DNA from: Symsagittifera roscoffensis
Lineage: Eukaryota > Xenacoelomorpha > Acoela > Convolutidae
Length of the DNA: 64,000 bases
Direction: 5' to 3'
Assembly (NCBI RefSeq): GCF_963678635.1
Contig: NC_087069.1
Location: 33,875,090 to 33,939,089 of the forward strand
In this document: positions 8,974 through 22,200 of the stretch, piece after piece
Layout: the number at the start of each line of letters is the position of its first letter
How positions within the stretch are numbered: position 1 is the stretch's first letter
Made by a program: the position numbers and the translations under genes
The notes under the pieces: generated by a model
What the model was told of the DNA's origin: nothing
Databases searched by the model: none
What the model saw: only the letters and a program-made list of their open reading frames with translations

Positions 8974-11160
8974 TGTTTAAGAATTGGAGATATTTCAAAT
9001 TGAAATAAGAAAATTCGGACAAAACTGAGAAATTTTCAGGAATGTATATCGCAAGAATGGTAGTTCGTAAGAACAAATGGTAACAGAATGATGTTGCAGG
9101 TTGAAAGAAGGTTGATTGAGAGGGTTAACTTCTCGAGCTGAATAATTGGTGTGTTGTGTTTTATCTGGTGGTGTGACTGCCTAAGCTTCAAATGTAGTTT
9201 CAGCCTCAAAATTGAGTATAAATACGTGTTCTAACCGAGCAGAGGCAAAGTACGACTGACTTTAGACCGTCATGACACAATGCTGCGTGAACAATTTAGA
9301 CGGTGTGTAACATTCTCAGCCAATCAAAATCAAGCGGCGTGAAAAGTGTCTGAACAAAAGCGGATTCGTCGGTTATTTTAGTCAAACAATCGCGAATCTG
9401 TTCACAACACAGCTCCTTATATCGTCTATTTGTTCACATTTCGACCTCGTGGTCATATTTGTAGAGCAACGTCACCAGTCTAATTCAAAGCTACCAATAG
9501 TCCGAACAAACCGCCTAAGCACACAGGAAAATTACCAGTCAAATCGTAAGGAAATATACAGAATTGGTATCTAGGCCTTAGTTCTTTTTCCTTCTATGTT
9601 GCTAATTCAAGAAATACCACAAAAGGGATTATTCAGCGGCGAACACAAAATGCGTGAACAAACTACACTATTACCATTCTGATACCACATGTTGGTTGTT
9701 ATACGACAACGAGTGATGCATAGCATTCAAAATATCACGAAAACAACTGAAGATACAGTATTTGCCTACAATACACACCACATTCTAATGGCTACTTTAG
9801 AAGATTAATTTCAGTAAAAGCAACTATTTACCACTGCGCAGGTGTGTTCGCCTTGACACTAGGAGCGTGAATCAAAGATTGTCACCCGAGTTACCCGATT
9901 ATTCTCCCACTGTTTTATGTTCTCGTTACGTTGGCGTCACTATTTGTTCACAAATCGTTCAGCCTGGTTTTCAATTCTCGTGACGTTATTGAATGGCAAA
10001 TGGTCGTATCAGCAAAGTTCATACGATTTTGAAGGTACGACTAAGGCTTCTCAAAGTGAACAAAATAAATGCCAACATGAACAAATTTGAATCTAGCACC
10101 GAAAGGACAACTCAAAAAGATATAAATATATTTGCTTTTGAAGCCGACGGTTAAACGACAGGCGTTGCAGCAATGGTATATATTTTGAGTATTTGTAGCA
10201 ACGACACAAGCAAGAACACAAAACAGTTCATAACCTCAAAGTCATGCGCGTTTAAACTCTGAGGACAAAAAGCAATGAACTTAGAAGCTCAGTTCACGTG
10301 TCACTAGAATATATATGAACAAATTCAGCTCTTAATAAGTAGGCAGACATCAAGTGAACAAAAATAATGAGTCGCATTTCTTTACGCCACATCTGCCAGA
10401 AAACTTTGACAAATTGACAAAAAAAAACATGTAATGCAAAGCTCAGCTTCGGCTACACCCTCCCCCTCTAAATGATGAACAATGAAAAAAAAATTATAAC
10501 AAAATTGGGATACAGTTACTAGGAAATTCAATTTATTATTATGAGTGAGACTGGTAAAAAAACGAAGCTATTTTACTTCATTTAGCCTCAAACTGACTTT
10601 TTTTCGCCTTTTTCTGCACATAAATTCCATAAAGAAAGATGTCAAATGGGATTTTAACTATCGTTTAATTCCCATTTTTGCATTTTTCTACTTGATTTGC
10701 CGTTAAGGATATCAGCCCCTGCATTTTTAAGTAAGCTCTATCCAATTTCTTAACAAAAAGTTTCGTTTTCATTTTTTCTCATTTAGGGAGGTATAACCGA
10801 AAAAACCCGCCACCCCTATTAAGAACCAACTCAACGGTTAAGCATATTGCATGCAAATTTTATAAACCTAGTAAGAGATCTCCTTTTTGGCAAAAAGGGA
10901 GAAATAGTTAAAGAGATCCCTCAAAATTTACGACTGCAAGACACCGCAGAAAAAAACTAAGCTCCTAATAAAATTCTAAGCAACTTTTGTCTCAGGTGAT
11001 AGCCACACGAATTAGTTTTAACCAAAATCCTATCATTAACAGACACGGCGACAAAGCGGAGTTTGAAAATTGCTATTACATCTATCTAACTACTTAAAAA
11101 CTGAACCTATGCAACTTCATCTTAGGTAGCTGCAACTCCAGCAAATATCAAGCGATGCAT
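8974..11160. other. Intergenic region upstream of the KLF gene
   Basis: This should hold the minus-strand promoter and 5' untranslated region of the KLF gene, but I cannot point to a convincing core promoter. No ORF of note, tRNA or known transposon was found. A poly-A/T-rich segment runs at about 10420-10500. Confidence 0.4.
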
Positions 11161-11164
11161 CTTT

Positions 11165-11400
11165 ATGACACAGAGGCGAAGCGAAGCCTCGCACCACTTG
11201 CGATACCAAATTAAAATAGCATTGCAAGCCAGTAGACAAGGAAAAGAAAGCCACTAGATCCAAAAAAAGTGAAAAAATTTTGGAAACTAGAAAAAAAAAC
11301 TTCAAAATGCTGTCTGCAATGATGTTGTATTTGCGGAAAACACATCAGAAACACAATCGACAGAGTTTAATGGAAATTCAACTGAGCCGACAATACTTAG
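11165..11400 (-). repeat. Dispersed repeat R2, copy a
   Basis: Landmarks are shared with the copies at 28555-28799 and 55380-55612: 'cacagaggcgaag', 'cacttgcgataccaaa', a block on the 'gcattgcaagccagtagaca' pattern, and 'atttgcggaaaacac'. This copy is more diverged than the other two. Fragments of its start also occur near 14020 and 22800. Non-coding; orientation is arbitrary. Confidence 0.6.
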
Positions 11401-11734
11401 TTCAAATTCCAGTAGAACGGAAAACAAAATTGTTGTCATGAAATCTTTGAACAATAAATTCTATTCAAAGATTTTGTGCGATCCTAAGGGCGCGTAAAAA
11501 TTACGTTTCTTTTGAAACTACCCAAAATGAGGTCACTCAGCCGATAAAATGTTAACCTAAATAATTTATGTCGAATAAAGTTTTAAAGCGAAAAAAAAAG
11601 AAAATATACGAAGTCAAGGTTAGTTGAATAACAAACTGCAGGAGTAAATCAAGACACCAACAACAACTATAATGAGAATTGCACACAGCAAAAAATAACC
11701 ACACTAAGATGTTGCAACTAAGCAGACAAATAAT

Positions 11735-11835
11735 AGGCTGACACTTTTATTTGGAAAAAAAGGTCCAGGTCAGATTCGAACCCACAACCTTTGCCGTCCC
11801 AGGCTGATTCATTGCCTCCAGACTAAGAGTGGTAA
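11735..11835 (-). repeat. tRNA-derived SINE
   Basis: Read on the minus strand, it has a tRNA-like head with an A-box-like TTAGTCTGGAGGC and a good B box (GGTTCGAATCTG), followed by a T-run that could stop RNA polymerase III. The adjacent 'gctgacactttta' body echoes the 'gccgacaaaa' body of the SINEs at 18600, 20280, 26380 and 60365. The acceptor stem does not pair well, so a functional tRNA is unlikely. Confidence 0.5.
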
Positions 11836-11939
11836 GTGACTTGAAGGCAGAAAAACACATAGTAGGGTAGAAACATTTTTTTAAAGGAAAACATGACATA
11901 TTATCATGTATAAGCTATCGTATCACTTTAGTTTGCACA

Positions 11940-12430
11940 CTGGAATATTAAAAACATAGCCAAATGACAGCTGGAAAAGAGAAATGAACGCAAGCAAACA
12001 GAAGAAAAACACTGACTTTCAAAAAATTTCATTTTTCAAAGTTCAAAGAAATCAAAAGACGCCCGTTAAGCTCTTTGAATTTCGAGAATATTTTTGATTG
12101 GCACTATTTTGATAACATTAATCCAATTTGAGAGAACTGGATCAATAGGTAAAGTTTTTATTCAGCTGGAAATCTAAAAATTAAATTCCACCTTCGAAAT
12201 TAGAAAAAGATCACTTTTTTTCGCGCCATTTCCACGTTCGTATTTGTGCTAGTTATGTAACTTTCAGCAAATGAATTACAATTGAACTCAAAAAGTGCAT
12301 ATAAACCTAGGTGCATTCATATATGCATTAATATGCATGAATGCACATCTGTAGTTATAAGAGCATTCTAAGACTTTTTCTTGAAAAAAAAACCAAAAAA
12401 ATCAAGGCCTATATAAGAACCTTCACTTTA
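11940..12430. repeat. Dispersed AT-rich repeat R1, copy b
   Basis: Contains the R1 landmarks in order ('agccaaatgacagctgg', 'atgaacgcaagcaaac', 'agctctttgaatttc', 'gagaactggatcaatagg', 'gaaattagaaaaagatcac'). It ends near a 'caaggcctatataagaacc' tail like that of the other copies. Non-coding. Confidence 0.65.
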
Positions 12431-12689
12431 TTTAAACAATTGACTTTAGAACAATAAGGGAAAAAATAATTAGAAATTATTTTAAAAAAGAACTGCGAAG
12501 CCAACGAAAGTGCGTAAGGTAGCAGAGCGTGCCACAACTCAGACTGCTGTCGAATAAGTCTGAAAAATGCAAAAAAAAAACGCTCTTCTTCGACATACCT
12601 TTTATTTTTAGAACCTTAAGCAATGCAAAAAATACATCCTCGTCATAGTTCTGTCCCGTTTTTCGGCTTCGTTAAAATTATAGTATATG

Positions 12690-12860
12690 GCAATGATACT
12701 CTTTGAATTTCAATTGACACTTTTTTATATTAAAATTAACCGAATTAAATAAAACTGGATCAATAGGTAAAGTTTTTATTCAGCTGGTAAAACTATAAAC
12801 CAATTTTTAAACTAGAAGTTATCGTATTTTCTCTCTCATCATCTCCTTTTTGTTATTGGA
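12690..12860. repeat. Dispersed AT-rich repeat R1, partial copy c
   Basis: Contains only the central R1 part ('ctctttgaatttcaattgac', 'aactggatcaataggtaaag', 'tttttattcagctgg', 'aaactagaagtta'). Truncated on both sides. Confidence 0.6.
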
Positions 12861-13194
12861 GAGCGTAATTTGCCTTTCATTTGCAAATAAATTTGAATAA
12901 TACTTATTTTGAACTATTTCCAATAAAAATAATTGAAACACCACACGACCTTATTACGTATCTTCAATTATTTCATTGACACTTAACAATTGTAGGCTAC
13001 TTTTGAAACGTTAAAGTGATTGCTTTGATCTGAGATAAGGGAAAAAACGAAAATGAAAACAACTGAAAATGAAAAAACGAAGACAGACCGTTGTTGTGCA
13101 AGAAACAGATACTGTTCCGACCACATTCAAAAACTACAATTTTTTAATTACTGTCTTTTTTGTATTCGTGGTGCGAAGACAAAAGACACCACTG

Positions 13195-13665
13195 AAAGTT
13201 TTTGAACATAGCCAACTAACAGTTGGAAAATAGTAATGAAAGCAAGGAAACTGAAAAAAACTGACTTGCTTTGTCAAGAGTCTTCAAATTTGAATTTCGA
13301 AGAAAAAAATAGATGGCCTTAAAGCTCTTTGAATTAGTAGAAAAATTTATGCTGGACACTGTTTTGTTAAAATTAACCCAATTTGAGATAACTAGATCAA
13401 TAGGCAAAATTTTTATTTCGCTGGGAAATCTGATAATTAATTTTCATTTTCGATCATGTTTTTCGTTAACTTTACATTTTTGCTGTTAGATAGTGGATTT
13501 TGCCTTCCTTTTGACAATAAAACACAGAAAAATTTACAAAAAATCGAACCGCGAAAAATAAAAATTGAGTGTGAACAAATTGTTTCCTGAAAAAAAAAAC
13601 AAAAAAAATCAGCAAGACCTATATAAGAGTCTTTACTACGTTCATTACTCTTAAGCATTTTCAAA
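13195..13665. repeat. Dispersed AT-rich repeat R1, copy d
   Basis: One of the longest R1 copies: 'catagccaactaacagttgg', 'aatagatggccttaaagctc', 'actagatcaataggcaaaat', then 'tatataagagtctttactac'. Several short open frames inside are chance frames in AT-rich DNA. Confidence 0.65.
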
Positions 13666-14274
13666 TTTCAAAGGTATAATATACCAGGTTAAACCTCTTT
13701 TAAATTCAAGAAAAAATAGTAATTGAGACTTTTTGAAATCCACTTCCGATAAGGAACGGAACCTCAAACCGCACTTTTGTAGTTATTAGAGCATTTAAAA
13801 AAAACGGAAAAAATCATCAAGACTTCTTGGAAAAAAAAACCGAAAAAATCATCAAGAGCTATTACGTGGAAAAAACTTCGTTCTTTTACACAGACAAAAT
13901 GCAGGCCAAAATTTCTCGAGATGACAACAACTTCGAAATTTCTTTTCGGAAACAAGATCTCGACCACAGCTTTTTATAATAAAAATGACAGGAAATTCAA
14001 TGCACTTCTACACAGAGGCGAAGTTGCATTTCGCATACACAAGCAAAAATATGACCGATAACACTACTGGGAAAATCTGAATGAGTAAATCTTTCGGTCA
14101 ACAAAATTTCTTCAGTAACGCTCGCTAATTATGAGTCTACATAATTGCAAATTAACGCAAGCCAATTATGACGTATTAGCAGTACCAGTCAGTTTGAAAA
14201 AAAAAGAAATTTACCAACTAACATGCCTCAATTTTTAGAGCTGACGCATTTAAGCTAGTATACGAAAAAGTTCA

Positions 14275-14365
14275 TTAAAAATATCCGACCCTGCCCAGGT
14301 TCGAACCCTCTTATTTTGCTGCGGGTCTCCTTACCTACCTCTACGCTATGATACCTTGAAACTAA
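14275..14365 (-). repeat. tRNA-like sequence, probable SINE head or tRNA pseudogene
   Basis: On the minus strand, a TAGCGTAGAGGTAGG A-box-like string is followed about 35 bases later by GGGTTCGAACCTGGG, a B box in a paired T arm. A convincing acceptor stem and anticodon arm are missing, so I call it tRNA-derived rather than a working tRNA gene. Confidence 0.45.
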
Positions 14366-14369
14366 AGTG

Positions 14370-15590
14370 CTATTTTCAATATAATAGTCTGTGCTAGTAA
14401 CCTTAGCATTGGCTGTAATCAATAGGTGGTTATTGATCAAAATGGACACTTTCAAAATGAACACATTTTGTCGCAACAATATTTGCGACTTAGACTGGAA
14501 AAAAAGACAGACAATAACTTACAAGCGCTCTCCGAGGTACCTGATTTTCCGTGCAAAGAAACAACCTAGTTCAGAGTTTTTTCCGATGACCTAGCGAGTT
14601 GGTCGGACAAACAACAAGACAAACAAGTTTGACTAAGTTCAAGAAATCTCAAACTTCGTAAAATTAGTAACCTTAAACTTCGTTTCTCAAAAACCGATAC
14701 TTTATGGCGTAATATTGAATTCATTGCAAACAGTGTTTTTGTACATTAATATCATTACATGATTAACTAAATGCTGCCAAAGTAAAGACGTTGACCTGGA
14801 AAGCGTTACCCAGCAAATCTTAATTTTCATATGATTAAAAGTGTGATATCACTTGATAAAATTCTTTAAAAATTTGCGGTTAAGCATAATAACTAAACAA
14901 CTAATTTTGAATAACACTTCCGTTGAGGCTGGAATTTCAAATAGCTAAAGCCAGAAATGCTGCAGTCACGAAAAGGCCTGTCCCAAAAGTCTGCTAATAG
15001 GAAAAGTTAGCATAGATTTATTATACTACCACGCTGTAAGTTATGCGGAAATATAAGATAGTAGGCAATATTACAGACCTTTTAGAAAGACAGACCTTTT
15101 AGACAAACATTAAGAAACTTTATTGTGATATATTGCTCTATGCTGAGATAGGAGTAGTAAGTTATTTGACGAATAACTCGACCTGACAAGAAACTCACCA
15201 TCATTGACCAATTAATACATTTTTTTAAAAAAGCAGTTCTAAACATTTCGATTTCACTCCATGATAATGCAAGCTTAACGTATCAGCCATTTCAAAATGA
15301 GGGTTACACTAAAAATTTAAGCTTTTGATCATGCGAATTGATATATTGGAGCAGTATATATCACACTAATAAAACCAGTGTCTATTTCGCCAATATTCGC
15401 TAGTTTTCAATCTTTCATCATCGCTTCTCGAACTGCAGGTTGTGCAACTGTATTGACATCCAAAACTGAAACGAGCAACACTTTTTAGCCTATGAAATTT
15501 TCAACTTAGATATTGCAATTAATGTTCTGGCTAACAATTCAAATGTAGTATTATGATGCTTCCAATTTACAGATGATTTACGATAAAATC
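14370..15590. other. Intergenic DNA between KLF and TMEM115
   Basis: No supported gene, RNA or named repeat was recognised. It is AT-rich throughout and holds only short chance ORFs. Confidence 0.4.
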
Positions 15591-15595
15591 GCGCC

Positions 15596-15601
15596 TTTAT
15601 T
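15596..15601 (-). terminator. Candidate poly(A) signal for TMEM115
   Basis: AATAAA on the minus strand, about 360 bases past the TMEM115 stop codon. Placement is sensible, but no transcript evidence is available. Confidence 0.3.
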
Positions 15602-15961
15602 TAGTTTCGCACAACTTCGAATTCGCGATGTTAAGCTATTTAGTTTCATATTTTTCCAACAATTTTGTTCCGTCTACGGGGTAAGATACCGTAAAATCTA
15701 TGAGCAGCATTGAGCGTAAACCTTTCGATGAAACGGTTTTAAAAAATTTCGGATTCTAATAGGGCGTCCTATTCTAAAATATAGGAGCGTCCTACGTATT
15801 TCATTCAAATGATAAACTTTGAACTTTTCTCTGTTTAAGATTACCTACAAACCATTTCGACTAATCTTGTTTACATTTCGAACTCTAGGTCAAGCTCAAA
15901 ATCTACTTAATCTAACAATCCGAATGTCACTCACTTTTCTTAACTAATCTTTTCTTGTCAT

Positions 15962-16241
15962 CTAAGCTGAACTGGAATCGACTACAACTGAGTCAAGTGG
16001 CGCCGCTGAAGCCCCACTGCCAGAGCCGTTTTTTGTCAGTCCCCCTGATACTACAGCACCTGCTCCACTGTCAACCCCCCCTATGGTCGGCCACTCAGGT
16101 GGCGATCTAATACCACTGGCAGAACTGAGACCCCCGAGGGAAGAGGAGGCGCTAGATCCACTGCTTCCAAGACCCACAGAGTGCCCACCCAGGGTTGATC
16201 CCTGCTCGAGGCGCTTGCCTAGAGCTTTGATTGCTAGGTCC
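15962..16241 (-). CDS. TMEM115: TMEM115 terminal coding exon
   Basis: The acceptor is tatttcaag|GGAC. It completes the RRRDLAIKALGKRLEQ helix, continues through a Ser/Gly-rich stretch with an EWPTI motif (the family has a similar IWPSM) and stops at TAG 15964-15962. Confidence 0.88.
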
Positions 16242-19200
16242 CTTGAAATATAAAAAAGGCTAAACTTTTAAGTTCAAATGCCAGTAATCAGTAGGAAAGG
16301 TTTTATTGAACTCAAGGAAACTGTTAAAAAGTGACCATTTTTTCTATTTACTTTTATTTTTCAAGTGATCGAACAGAAGCTAAATAGAAAAGCACAAAAA
16401 ACAGATAACTCTCTTTTATCTCTAACACTATTGAAAAGGTCATCAAGATTCCTCCGACTATATAAAACTGATAATGACGATGAATGGCGTCTACTGGACG
16501 GTAGCTACAGTAAATAAGGACAGCACTTACCGTCTCCTTTGGTTATCCGCACGTTCGGCGGGAGTCATCTGTAAAGTGAGAGTGTTTGTAGAGCCCCCAC
16601 CCCCAGATCCAGTCACTCCTCCGCCTAGTTCATAGCGTCGCACCATCTTCCGACACAGGCCCACTTTCACAAAACCAGCATGGACTCCATTAGCAACAAC
16701 TACACAAAGAGACAAACTTTACTATGTGCTAGCTAGCTAGTCACACGCAGCGCAAAGCCATTCGACGCATCACTTAACAAAATGGGAAACTATGATCAAA
16801 AACATAGCTAACAAGCTGTTGGAAAAGAGTCAATGAACGCAAAGAAACGAAAAAAAACTATCTTATTTGAAACCAAATATGCCCTGAAAAATTTTCAAAT
16901 TTGAAAATCAATTTACGACTGACAATTTTTTGATAAAATTAACCCAAATTGAATCAAACTGAAGCTTAAAAGAAATCAAGCCACAAAAAAAATCAAACGA
17001 GTGTGAGAGAATTTTCCTGAAAAAAGCAATAAAAAACATCACGAACTCTATGAGAGTCTTCGCTCCGTTCATTGAGAAATTTAGAAAACAATTAGAAATA
17101 TTCCGAAAACAAATAATATTGACAAAAAATATCACGTTTTATCTACTTCTTGAAATGATTTCAAAAAACTTAAAGAATATACACAAAAGCGGAACGACGC
17201 AACATTTGCGATACAAAAAATAGCAGTAGTTCGGTAGCAAAAAAACTAAGCCATATTTTAAGAGGAAAGACAAATTTTCTTATTCATTTCCATTGGTAAT
17301 GGGTTAAGGTTTAGATAAAAACAGATAAAATGACAGGAAAGGTCTCAAATTTTTTTCATTACTTTGTTCATTGTACCCCGGATTAAGAAGGTAACTTGAT
17401 ATAGTTAAACACCACGTTTAAAAATTTTTATTGCATTTTTGATGCTCTGGGACAAAGATTAAAAGCGTATTTTAAGGTGAATATTTCAGCTTTTCCAAAG
17501 AGAACCACAAACCATTGTTTAGGAGTTCAAAAAAAAACGGAAATAACCTAGCCAACTGACTATTGGAAAAAAGTACTGAACGAAAGGAAACAGAAAAAAA
17601 AATCGTTCGAATTTTACAGAAAAAAACATTAGCCCTTAAAGCTTTTTGAATTTCACAAAAAAAATGATTGAAGCTTTTTCGATAAAATTAACCCCCCAAT
17701 TTCAGAAAACTAAATCAATAGGCAAACTTTTTATTTCGATGAGAAATCTGAAAATCAAACTCCAGTTTTGAAACTAGAAGTCAATCACGTTTTCCGTAAC
17801 CTTTACACTTTCACTGTTCGATAATAGAGTTACCCACACGAAAACACGAAAAAAGCAGCTTTATAAAGTGAGATCAAAAAGATAGAAATCAGCCTCGATT
17901 TAGTAAAATTTTGCTACGTATGGGCATGGGCTTTGAATCTGCGAGCTCGAGAACAGGAGTCTCACGCCCTGCCCTCTCGTCGACGAACGCTTAACAACCG
18001 GCAAACACTAGTCACAAATAAAGCAGCTACCTATGCTATCAAAATGCCAAGGCTATGCAGCAAAATTGGTACCAAATTCAAATAGGTACAATTTTGCAGT
18101 AATAGTTTGGAATATAACAAACTGAAGGCATCCACAATAATTTCGCAAGAAATTAACTGGAAAGCATACAGCCACATTATGTATAAATTATTTATTTCAA
18201 AAAATTGTGGTTTAAAAAATTTCCGAAATCGAGTTTTCATTATTGTTATGTTGTTTGAAAAAACAATTTTTTTTTCAGTGTTTAGTGTGAACAAAGGAAA
18301 TGAAGTGAATAAAGAAATCAAAGCCCAATCCGCAAAAAGTCGAAATTGAGCGTGAACAAATTTGTACTGAAAAAAAAACAAGCAAAAACACTAAGACTTA
18401 TAAAAGACTACTCATTACGATCTTGAATCTTAAAAAAAAAACGAAAAATATGCAAAACCATAGTTTTTCTTTTTAAATAATTTTCTTAATTCTTTTCAAA
18501 AATACAACCTAAAATCCGTTTAAAATGTAGCAACTCAATTACCTTTACCAACTGGGCTTTAGAAATGACGTTCAGAAATTTAGAAGAAACCTACAAAAAG
18601 AAGCCGACAAAAATGAACAGACGGTCGATAGTTCGAAAAGGCAGAAAAATTATACTCTACAAAAAGAGGTAACGGCTGCACTCGAACACAAGTATTTCTC
18701 GTCTCAAGCAGATGTGCTATCTCTACACCAGATGCGCTGGATAACTCGTTGATTTTGAACTTATAATCAAGCAAAATGCAACACAAGTAACTTTCACGGG
18801 AACAAAGTTGTTTATCGCAAGGAAAAGGAATCAAAAGTCAAACCGTGAAAAATTATATTTGTGCATGAACAATTTTTAGCGATTTTTCCTAATTAAAAAA
18901 GTTACCTACAAAAAAAGTTACCATGACCTATATAAGAGTCTTCACTACGTTCATCGACTCTTAAAAATTCTAATAAACGGCCATTTAAAACCCAGATGTG
19001 CTCAAAAAATATCTGTTGTCCAGGCATTCTATCAAAGCAAAGATGCCAACTCATTTTATTTAAATAGCTGTTAACCAAAAAAAACTCTATATTCCGATTT
19101 GATAACGCTTACTAATCGCAAGCTTAATGAAACTTATATTCGAAAAGCTGCTAAGCGTTCAAGCCTCCATGACTAGTATTGAACTAAACGATAGAGTTGG

Positions 19201-22200
19201 TTTACAAGGGAATCGGAAACTATGCCGACAAAAAGTAAACCGAAGTCGAAAAAACTGAAATAAAGAATTTTCGAGTTTTACCACATATGTATTAGATGTG
19301 GTAATCAAATCAATCGATAGCGGTAATTCAAGACCATTGCAAAAAAGTAATAGGTTGCATATGACATGCAATAACTGAATGCTTATAACGTTACCTGCTG
19401 AAGTCTATGAACAAAGTTATGTACAAGGAAAAAGTCTTGAACCCGGTTGCAACACACTTGCTAGCACAAGAGTAACAAAATCAGAAGTCAAAACGCAAAA
19501 AATAAAAATTGAACGTGAACAAAATTTATGACCTTTTCCCAAAAAAGTGAGATCAAAAAGATAGAAATCAGCCTCGATTTAGTAAAATTTTGCTACGTAT
19601 GGGCATGGGCTTTGAATCTGCGAGCTCGAGAACAGGAGTCTCACGCCCTGCCCTCTCGTCGACGAACGCTTAACAACCGGCAAACACTAGTCACAAATAA
19701 AGCAGCTACCTATGCTATCAAAATGCCAAGGCTATGCAGCAAAATTGGTACCAAATTCAAATAGATACAATTTTGCAGTAATAGTTTGGAATATAACAAA
19801 CTGAAGGCATCCACAATAGTTTTGCAAGAAATTAACTAGAAAGCATACAGCAACATTATGTATAAATTATTCATTTCAAAAAAATTGTGACTTAGAAAAT
19901 TTCTGAAATCGAGTTTTCATTATTGTTATGTTGTTTGAAAAAACAATTTTTTTTTCAGTGTTTAGTGTGAACAAAGGAAATAAAGTGAATAAAGAAATCA
20001 AAGCCCAATCCGCAAAAAGTCGAAATTGAGCGTGAACAAATTTGTCCTGAAAAAAAAACAAGCAAAAACACTATGACTTATAAAAGACTACTCATTACGA
20101 TCTTGAATCTTAAAAAACGAAAAATATGCAAAACCAGAGTTTTTCTTTTTAAATAATTTTCTTTTTAATTCTTTTCAAAGATACAACCTAAAATCCGTTT
20201 AAAATGTAGCAACTCAATTACCTTTACCAACGGGGCTTTAGAAATGACGTTCAGAAATTTAGAAGAAACCTACAAAAAGAGGCCGACAAAAATGAACAGA
20301 CGGTCGATAGTTCGAAAAGGCAGAAAAATTATACTCTACAAAAAGAGGTAACGGCTGCATTCGAACACAAGTATTTCTCGTCTCAAGCAGATAAGCTATC
20401 TCTACACCAGATGCGCTGGATAACTCGTTGATTTTGAACTTATAATCAAGCAAAATGCAACACAAGTAACTTTCACGGGAACAAAGTTGTTTATCGCAAG
20501 GAAAAGGAATCAAAAGTCAAACCGTGAAAAATTATATTTGTGCATGAACAATTTTTAGCGATTTTTCCTAATTAAAAAAGTTACCTACAAAAAAAGTTAC
20601 CATGACCTATATAAGAGTCTTCACTACGTTCATCGACTCTTAAAAATTCTAATAGACGGCCATTTAAAACCCAGATGTGCTCAAAAAATATCTGTTGTCC
20701 AGGCATTTTATCAAAGCAAAGATGCCAACTCATTTTATTTAAATAGCTGTTAACCAAAAAAACTCTATATTCCGATTTGATAACGCTTACTAATCGCACG
20801 CTTAATGAAACTTATATTCGAAAAGCTGCTCAGCGTTCAAGCCTCCATGACTAGTATTGAACTAAACGATAGAATTGGTTTACAAGGGAATCGGAAACTA
20901 TGCCGACAAAAAGTAAACCGAAGTCGAAAAAACTGAATTAAAGAATTTTCGAGTTTTACCACATTTGTATTAGATGTGGTAATCGAATGAATCGATAGCG
21001 GTAATTCAAGACCATTGCACAAACGTAATAGGTTGCACATGACATGCAATAACTGCATGCTTATGACGTTACCTGCTGAAGTCTATGAACAAAGTTATAT
21101 ACAAGGAAAAAATCTTGAAACCGGTTGCAACACACTTGCTAGCACAAGAGTAACGAAATCAGAAGTCAAAACGCAAAAAAAATCAAAATTGAACGTGAAC
21201 AAAATTTATGACCTTTTCCCAAAAAGAAAAAATCATTGACACTTATTAATCTAAATAAATACAAAAAAGATTTTAAAGAAGCAAAATTAATGTTTTGACC
21301 GGTAGATGCCGTTTGATTAAATAATGGTTTTTATGGCTGTTGTCATAATTTTTGGAACGTCTAAATCTAATTTAGCAGTGAACTGTTTGCCACTTTGATA
21401 CTTAATCTTTACATTCATTCATCCTATTTCTTTTTCACCGAAATCTTTTTTCCGAAAAATGCGTTCGGCATCTAATACAAAAAGTTATTTTCAGTTACAA
21501 ATTGAGTGTTAAAAATTCAGTTTTGAGTGCATTTAGGTTCAGATGAATATTGAATCAGATTTATCTTTAATTGGTAGAAATGGAAGGTTCTCATGGTTGC
21601 TCACATGACGCAGTAATACATTATGATAAGGCAAAAAATAGCGGGTCCCTTAACCTTGCTTGTGCTTTGACGAGCAACATGGAGTTTGAGTTTCTGTCGC
21701 TAAAAAGACATGCAAGATAAAATGCGAAGTACGCAGTAAATAAAAAAAATCGTAGTCGCTCGTCTGTGTAATTCCTGGAAACGATTAGTTAAGCTCAACG
21801 TATTCGAGACCAGGCTGACGGAAAATAAAATCGAACTAGCTCATTTAAAACACAATTAGATAACTGAGAAGAAATTTATTTCAGCAGACGTTTTGCTGAA
21901 TCGCCAAGTTTAGACACAGCACGTTCATGATCATCTCGATCTCATTATAGACAGCCCGATAACGAACTCATTATAAATTATTTATGATCTTATTTTAGTG
22001 TCATTAGATTCGCGTTAACCTAAAACTTGCTGAATTGCAGTTGGTGATCTGATTTATGAGTATCAGGGTTTAACTACCAGAACAAAGTTGGTAATTGAGC
22101 AAGAATACAGCAAACAGTAGCTCTAAAAATGTCAAAAACGAAAAACAAAAAAGAAATGGATAAAACTAATTAAAGTTCTACTGGGTGGGGGAATCGAACT

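Noticed and set aside
10440-10460. Possible promoter or hairpin sites in the KLF upstream region
   Set aside because: No consistent core-promoter combination at a sensible distance. AT-rich sequence gives many chance TATA-like words.
14275-14365. Functional tRNA gene
   Set aside because: A and B boxes are present, but no closed acceptor stem or credible anticodon arm could be folded by eye.
18031-18381. 116-codon minus-strand ORF and its relative at 19876-20061 in the duplicated unit
   Set aside because: AT-rich, Phe/Leu/Ile-heavy chance frame in repeat DNA. It is truncated in the second unit by small indels.
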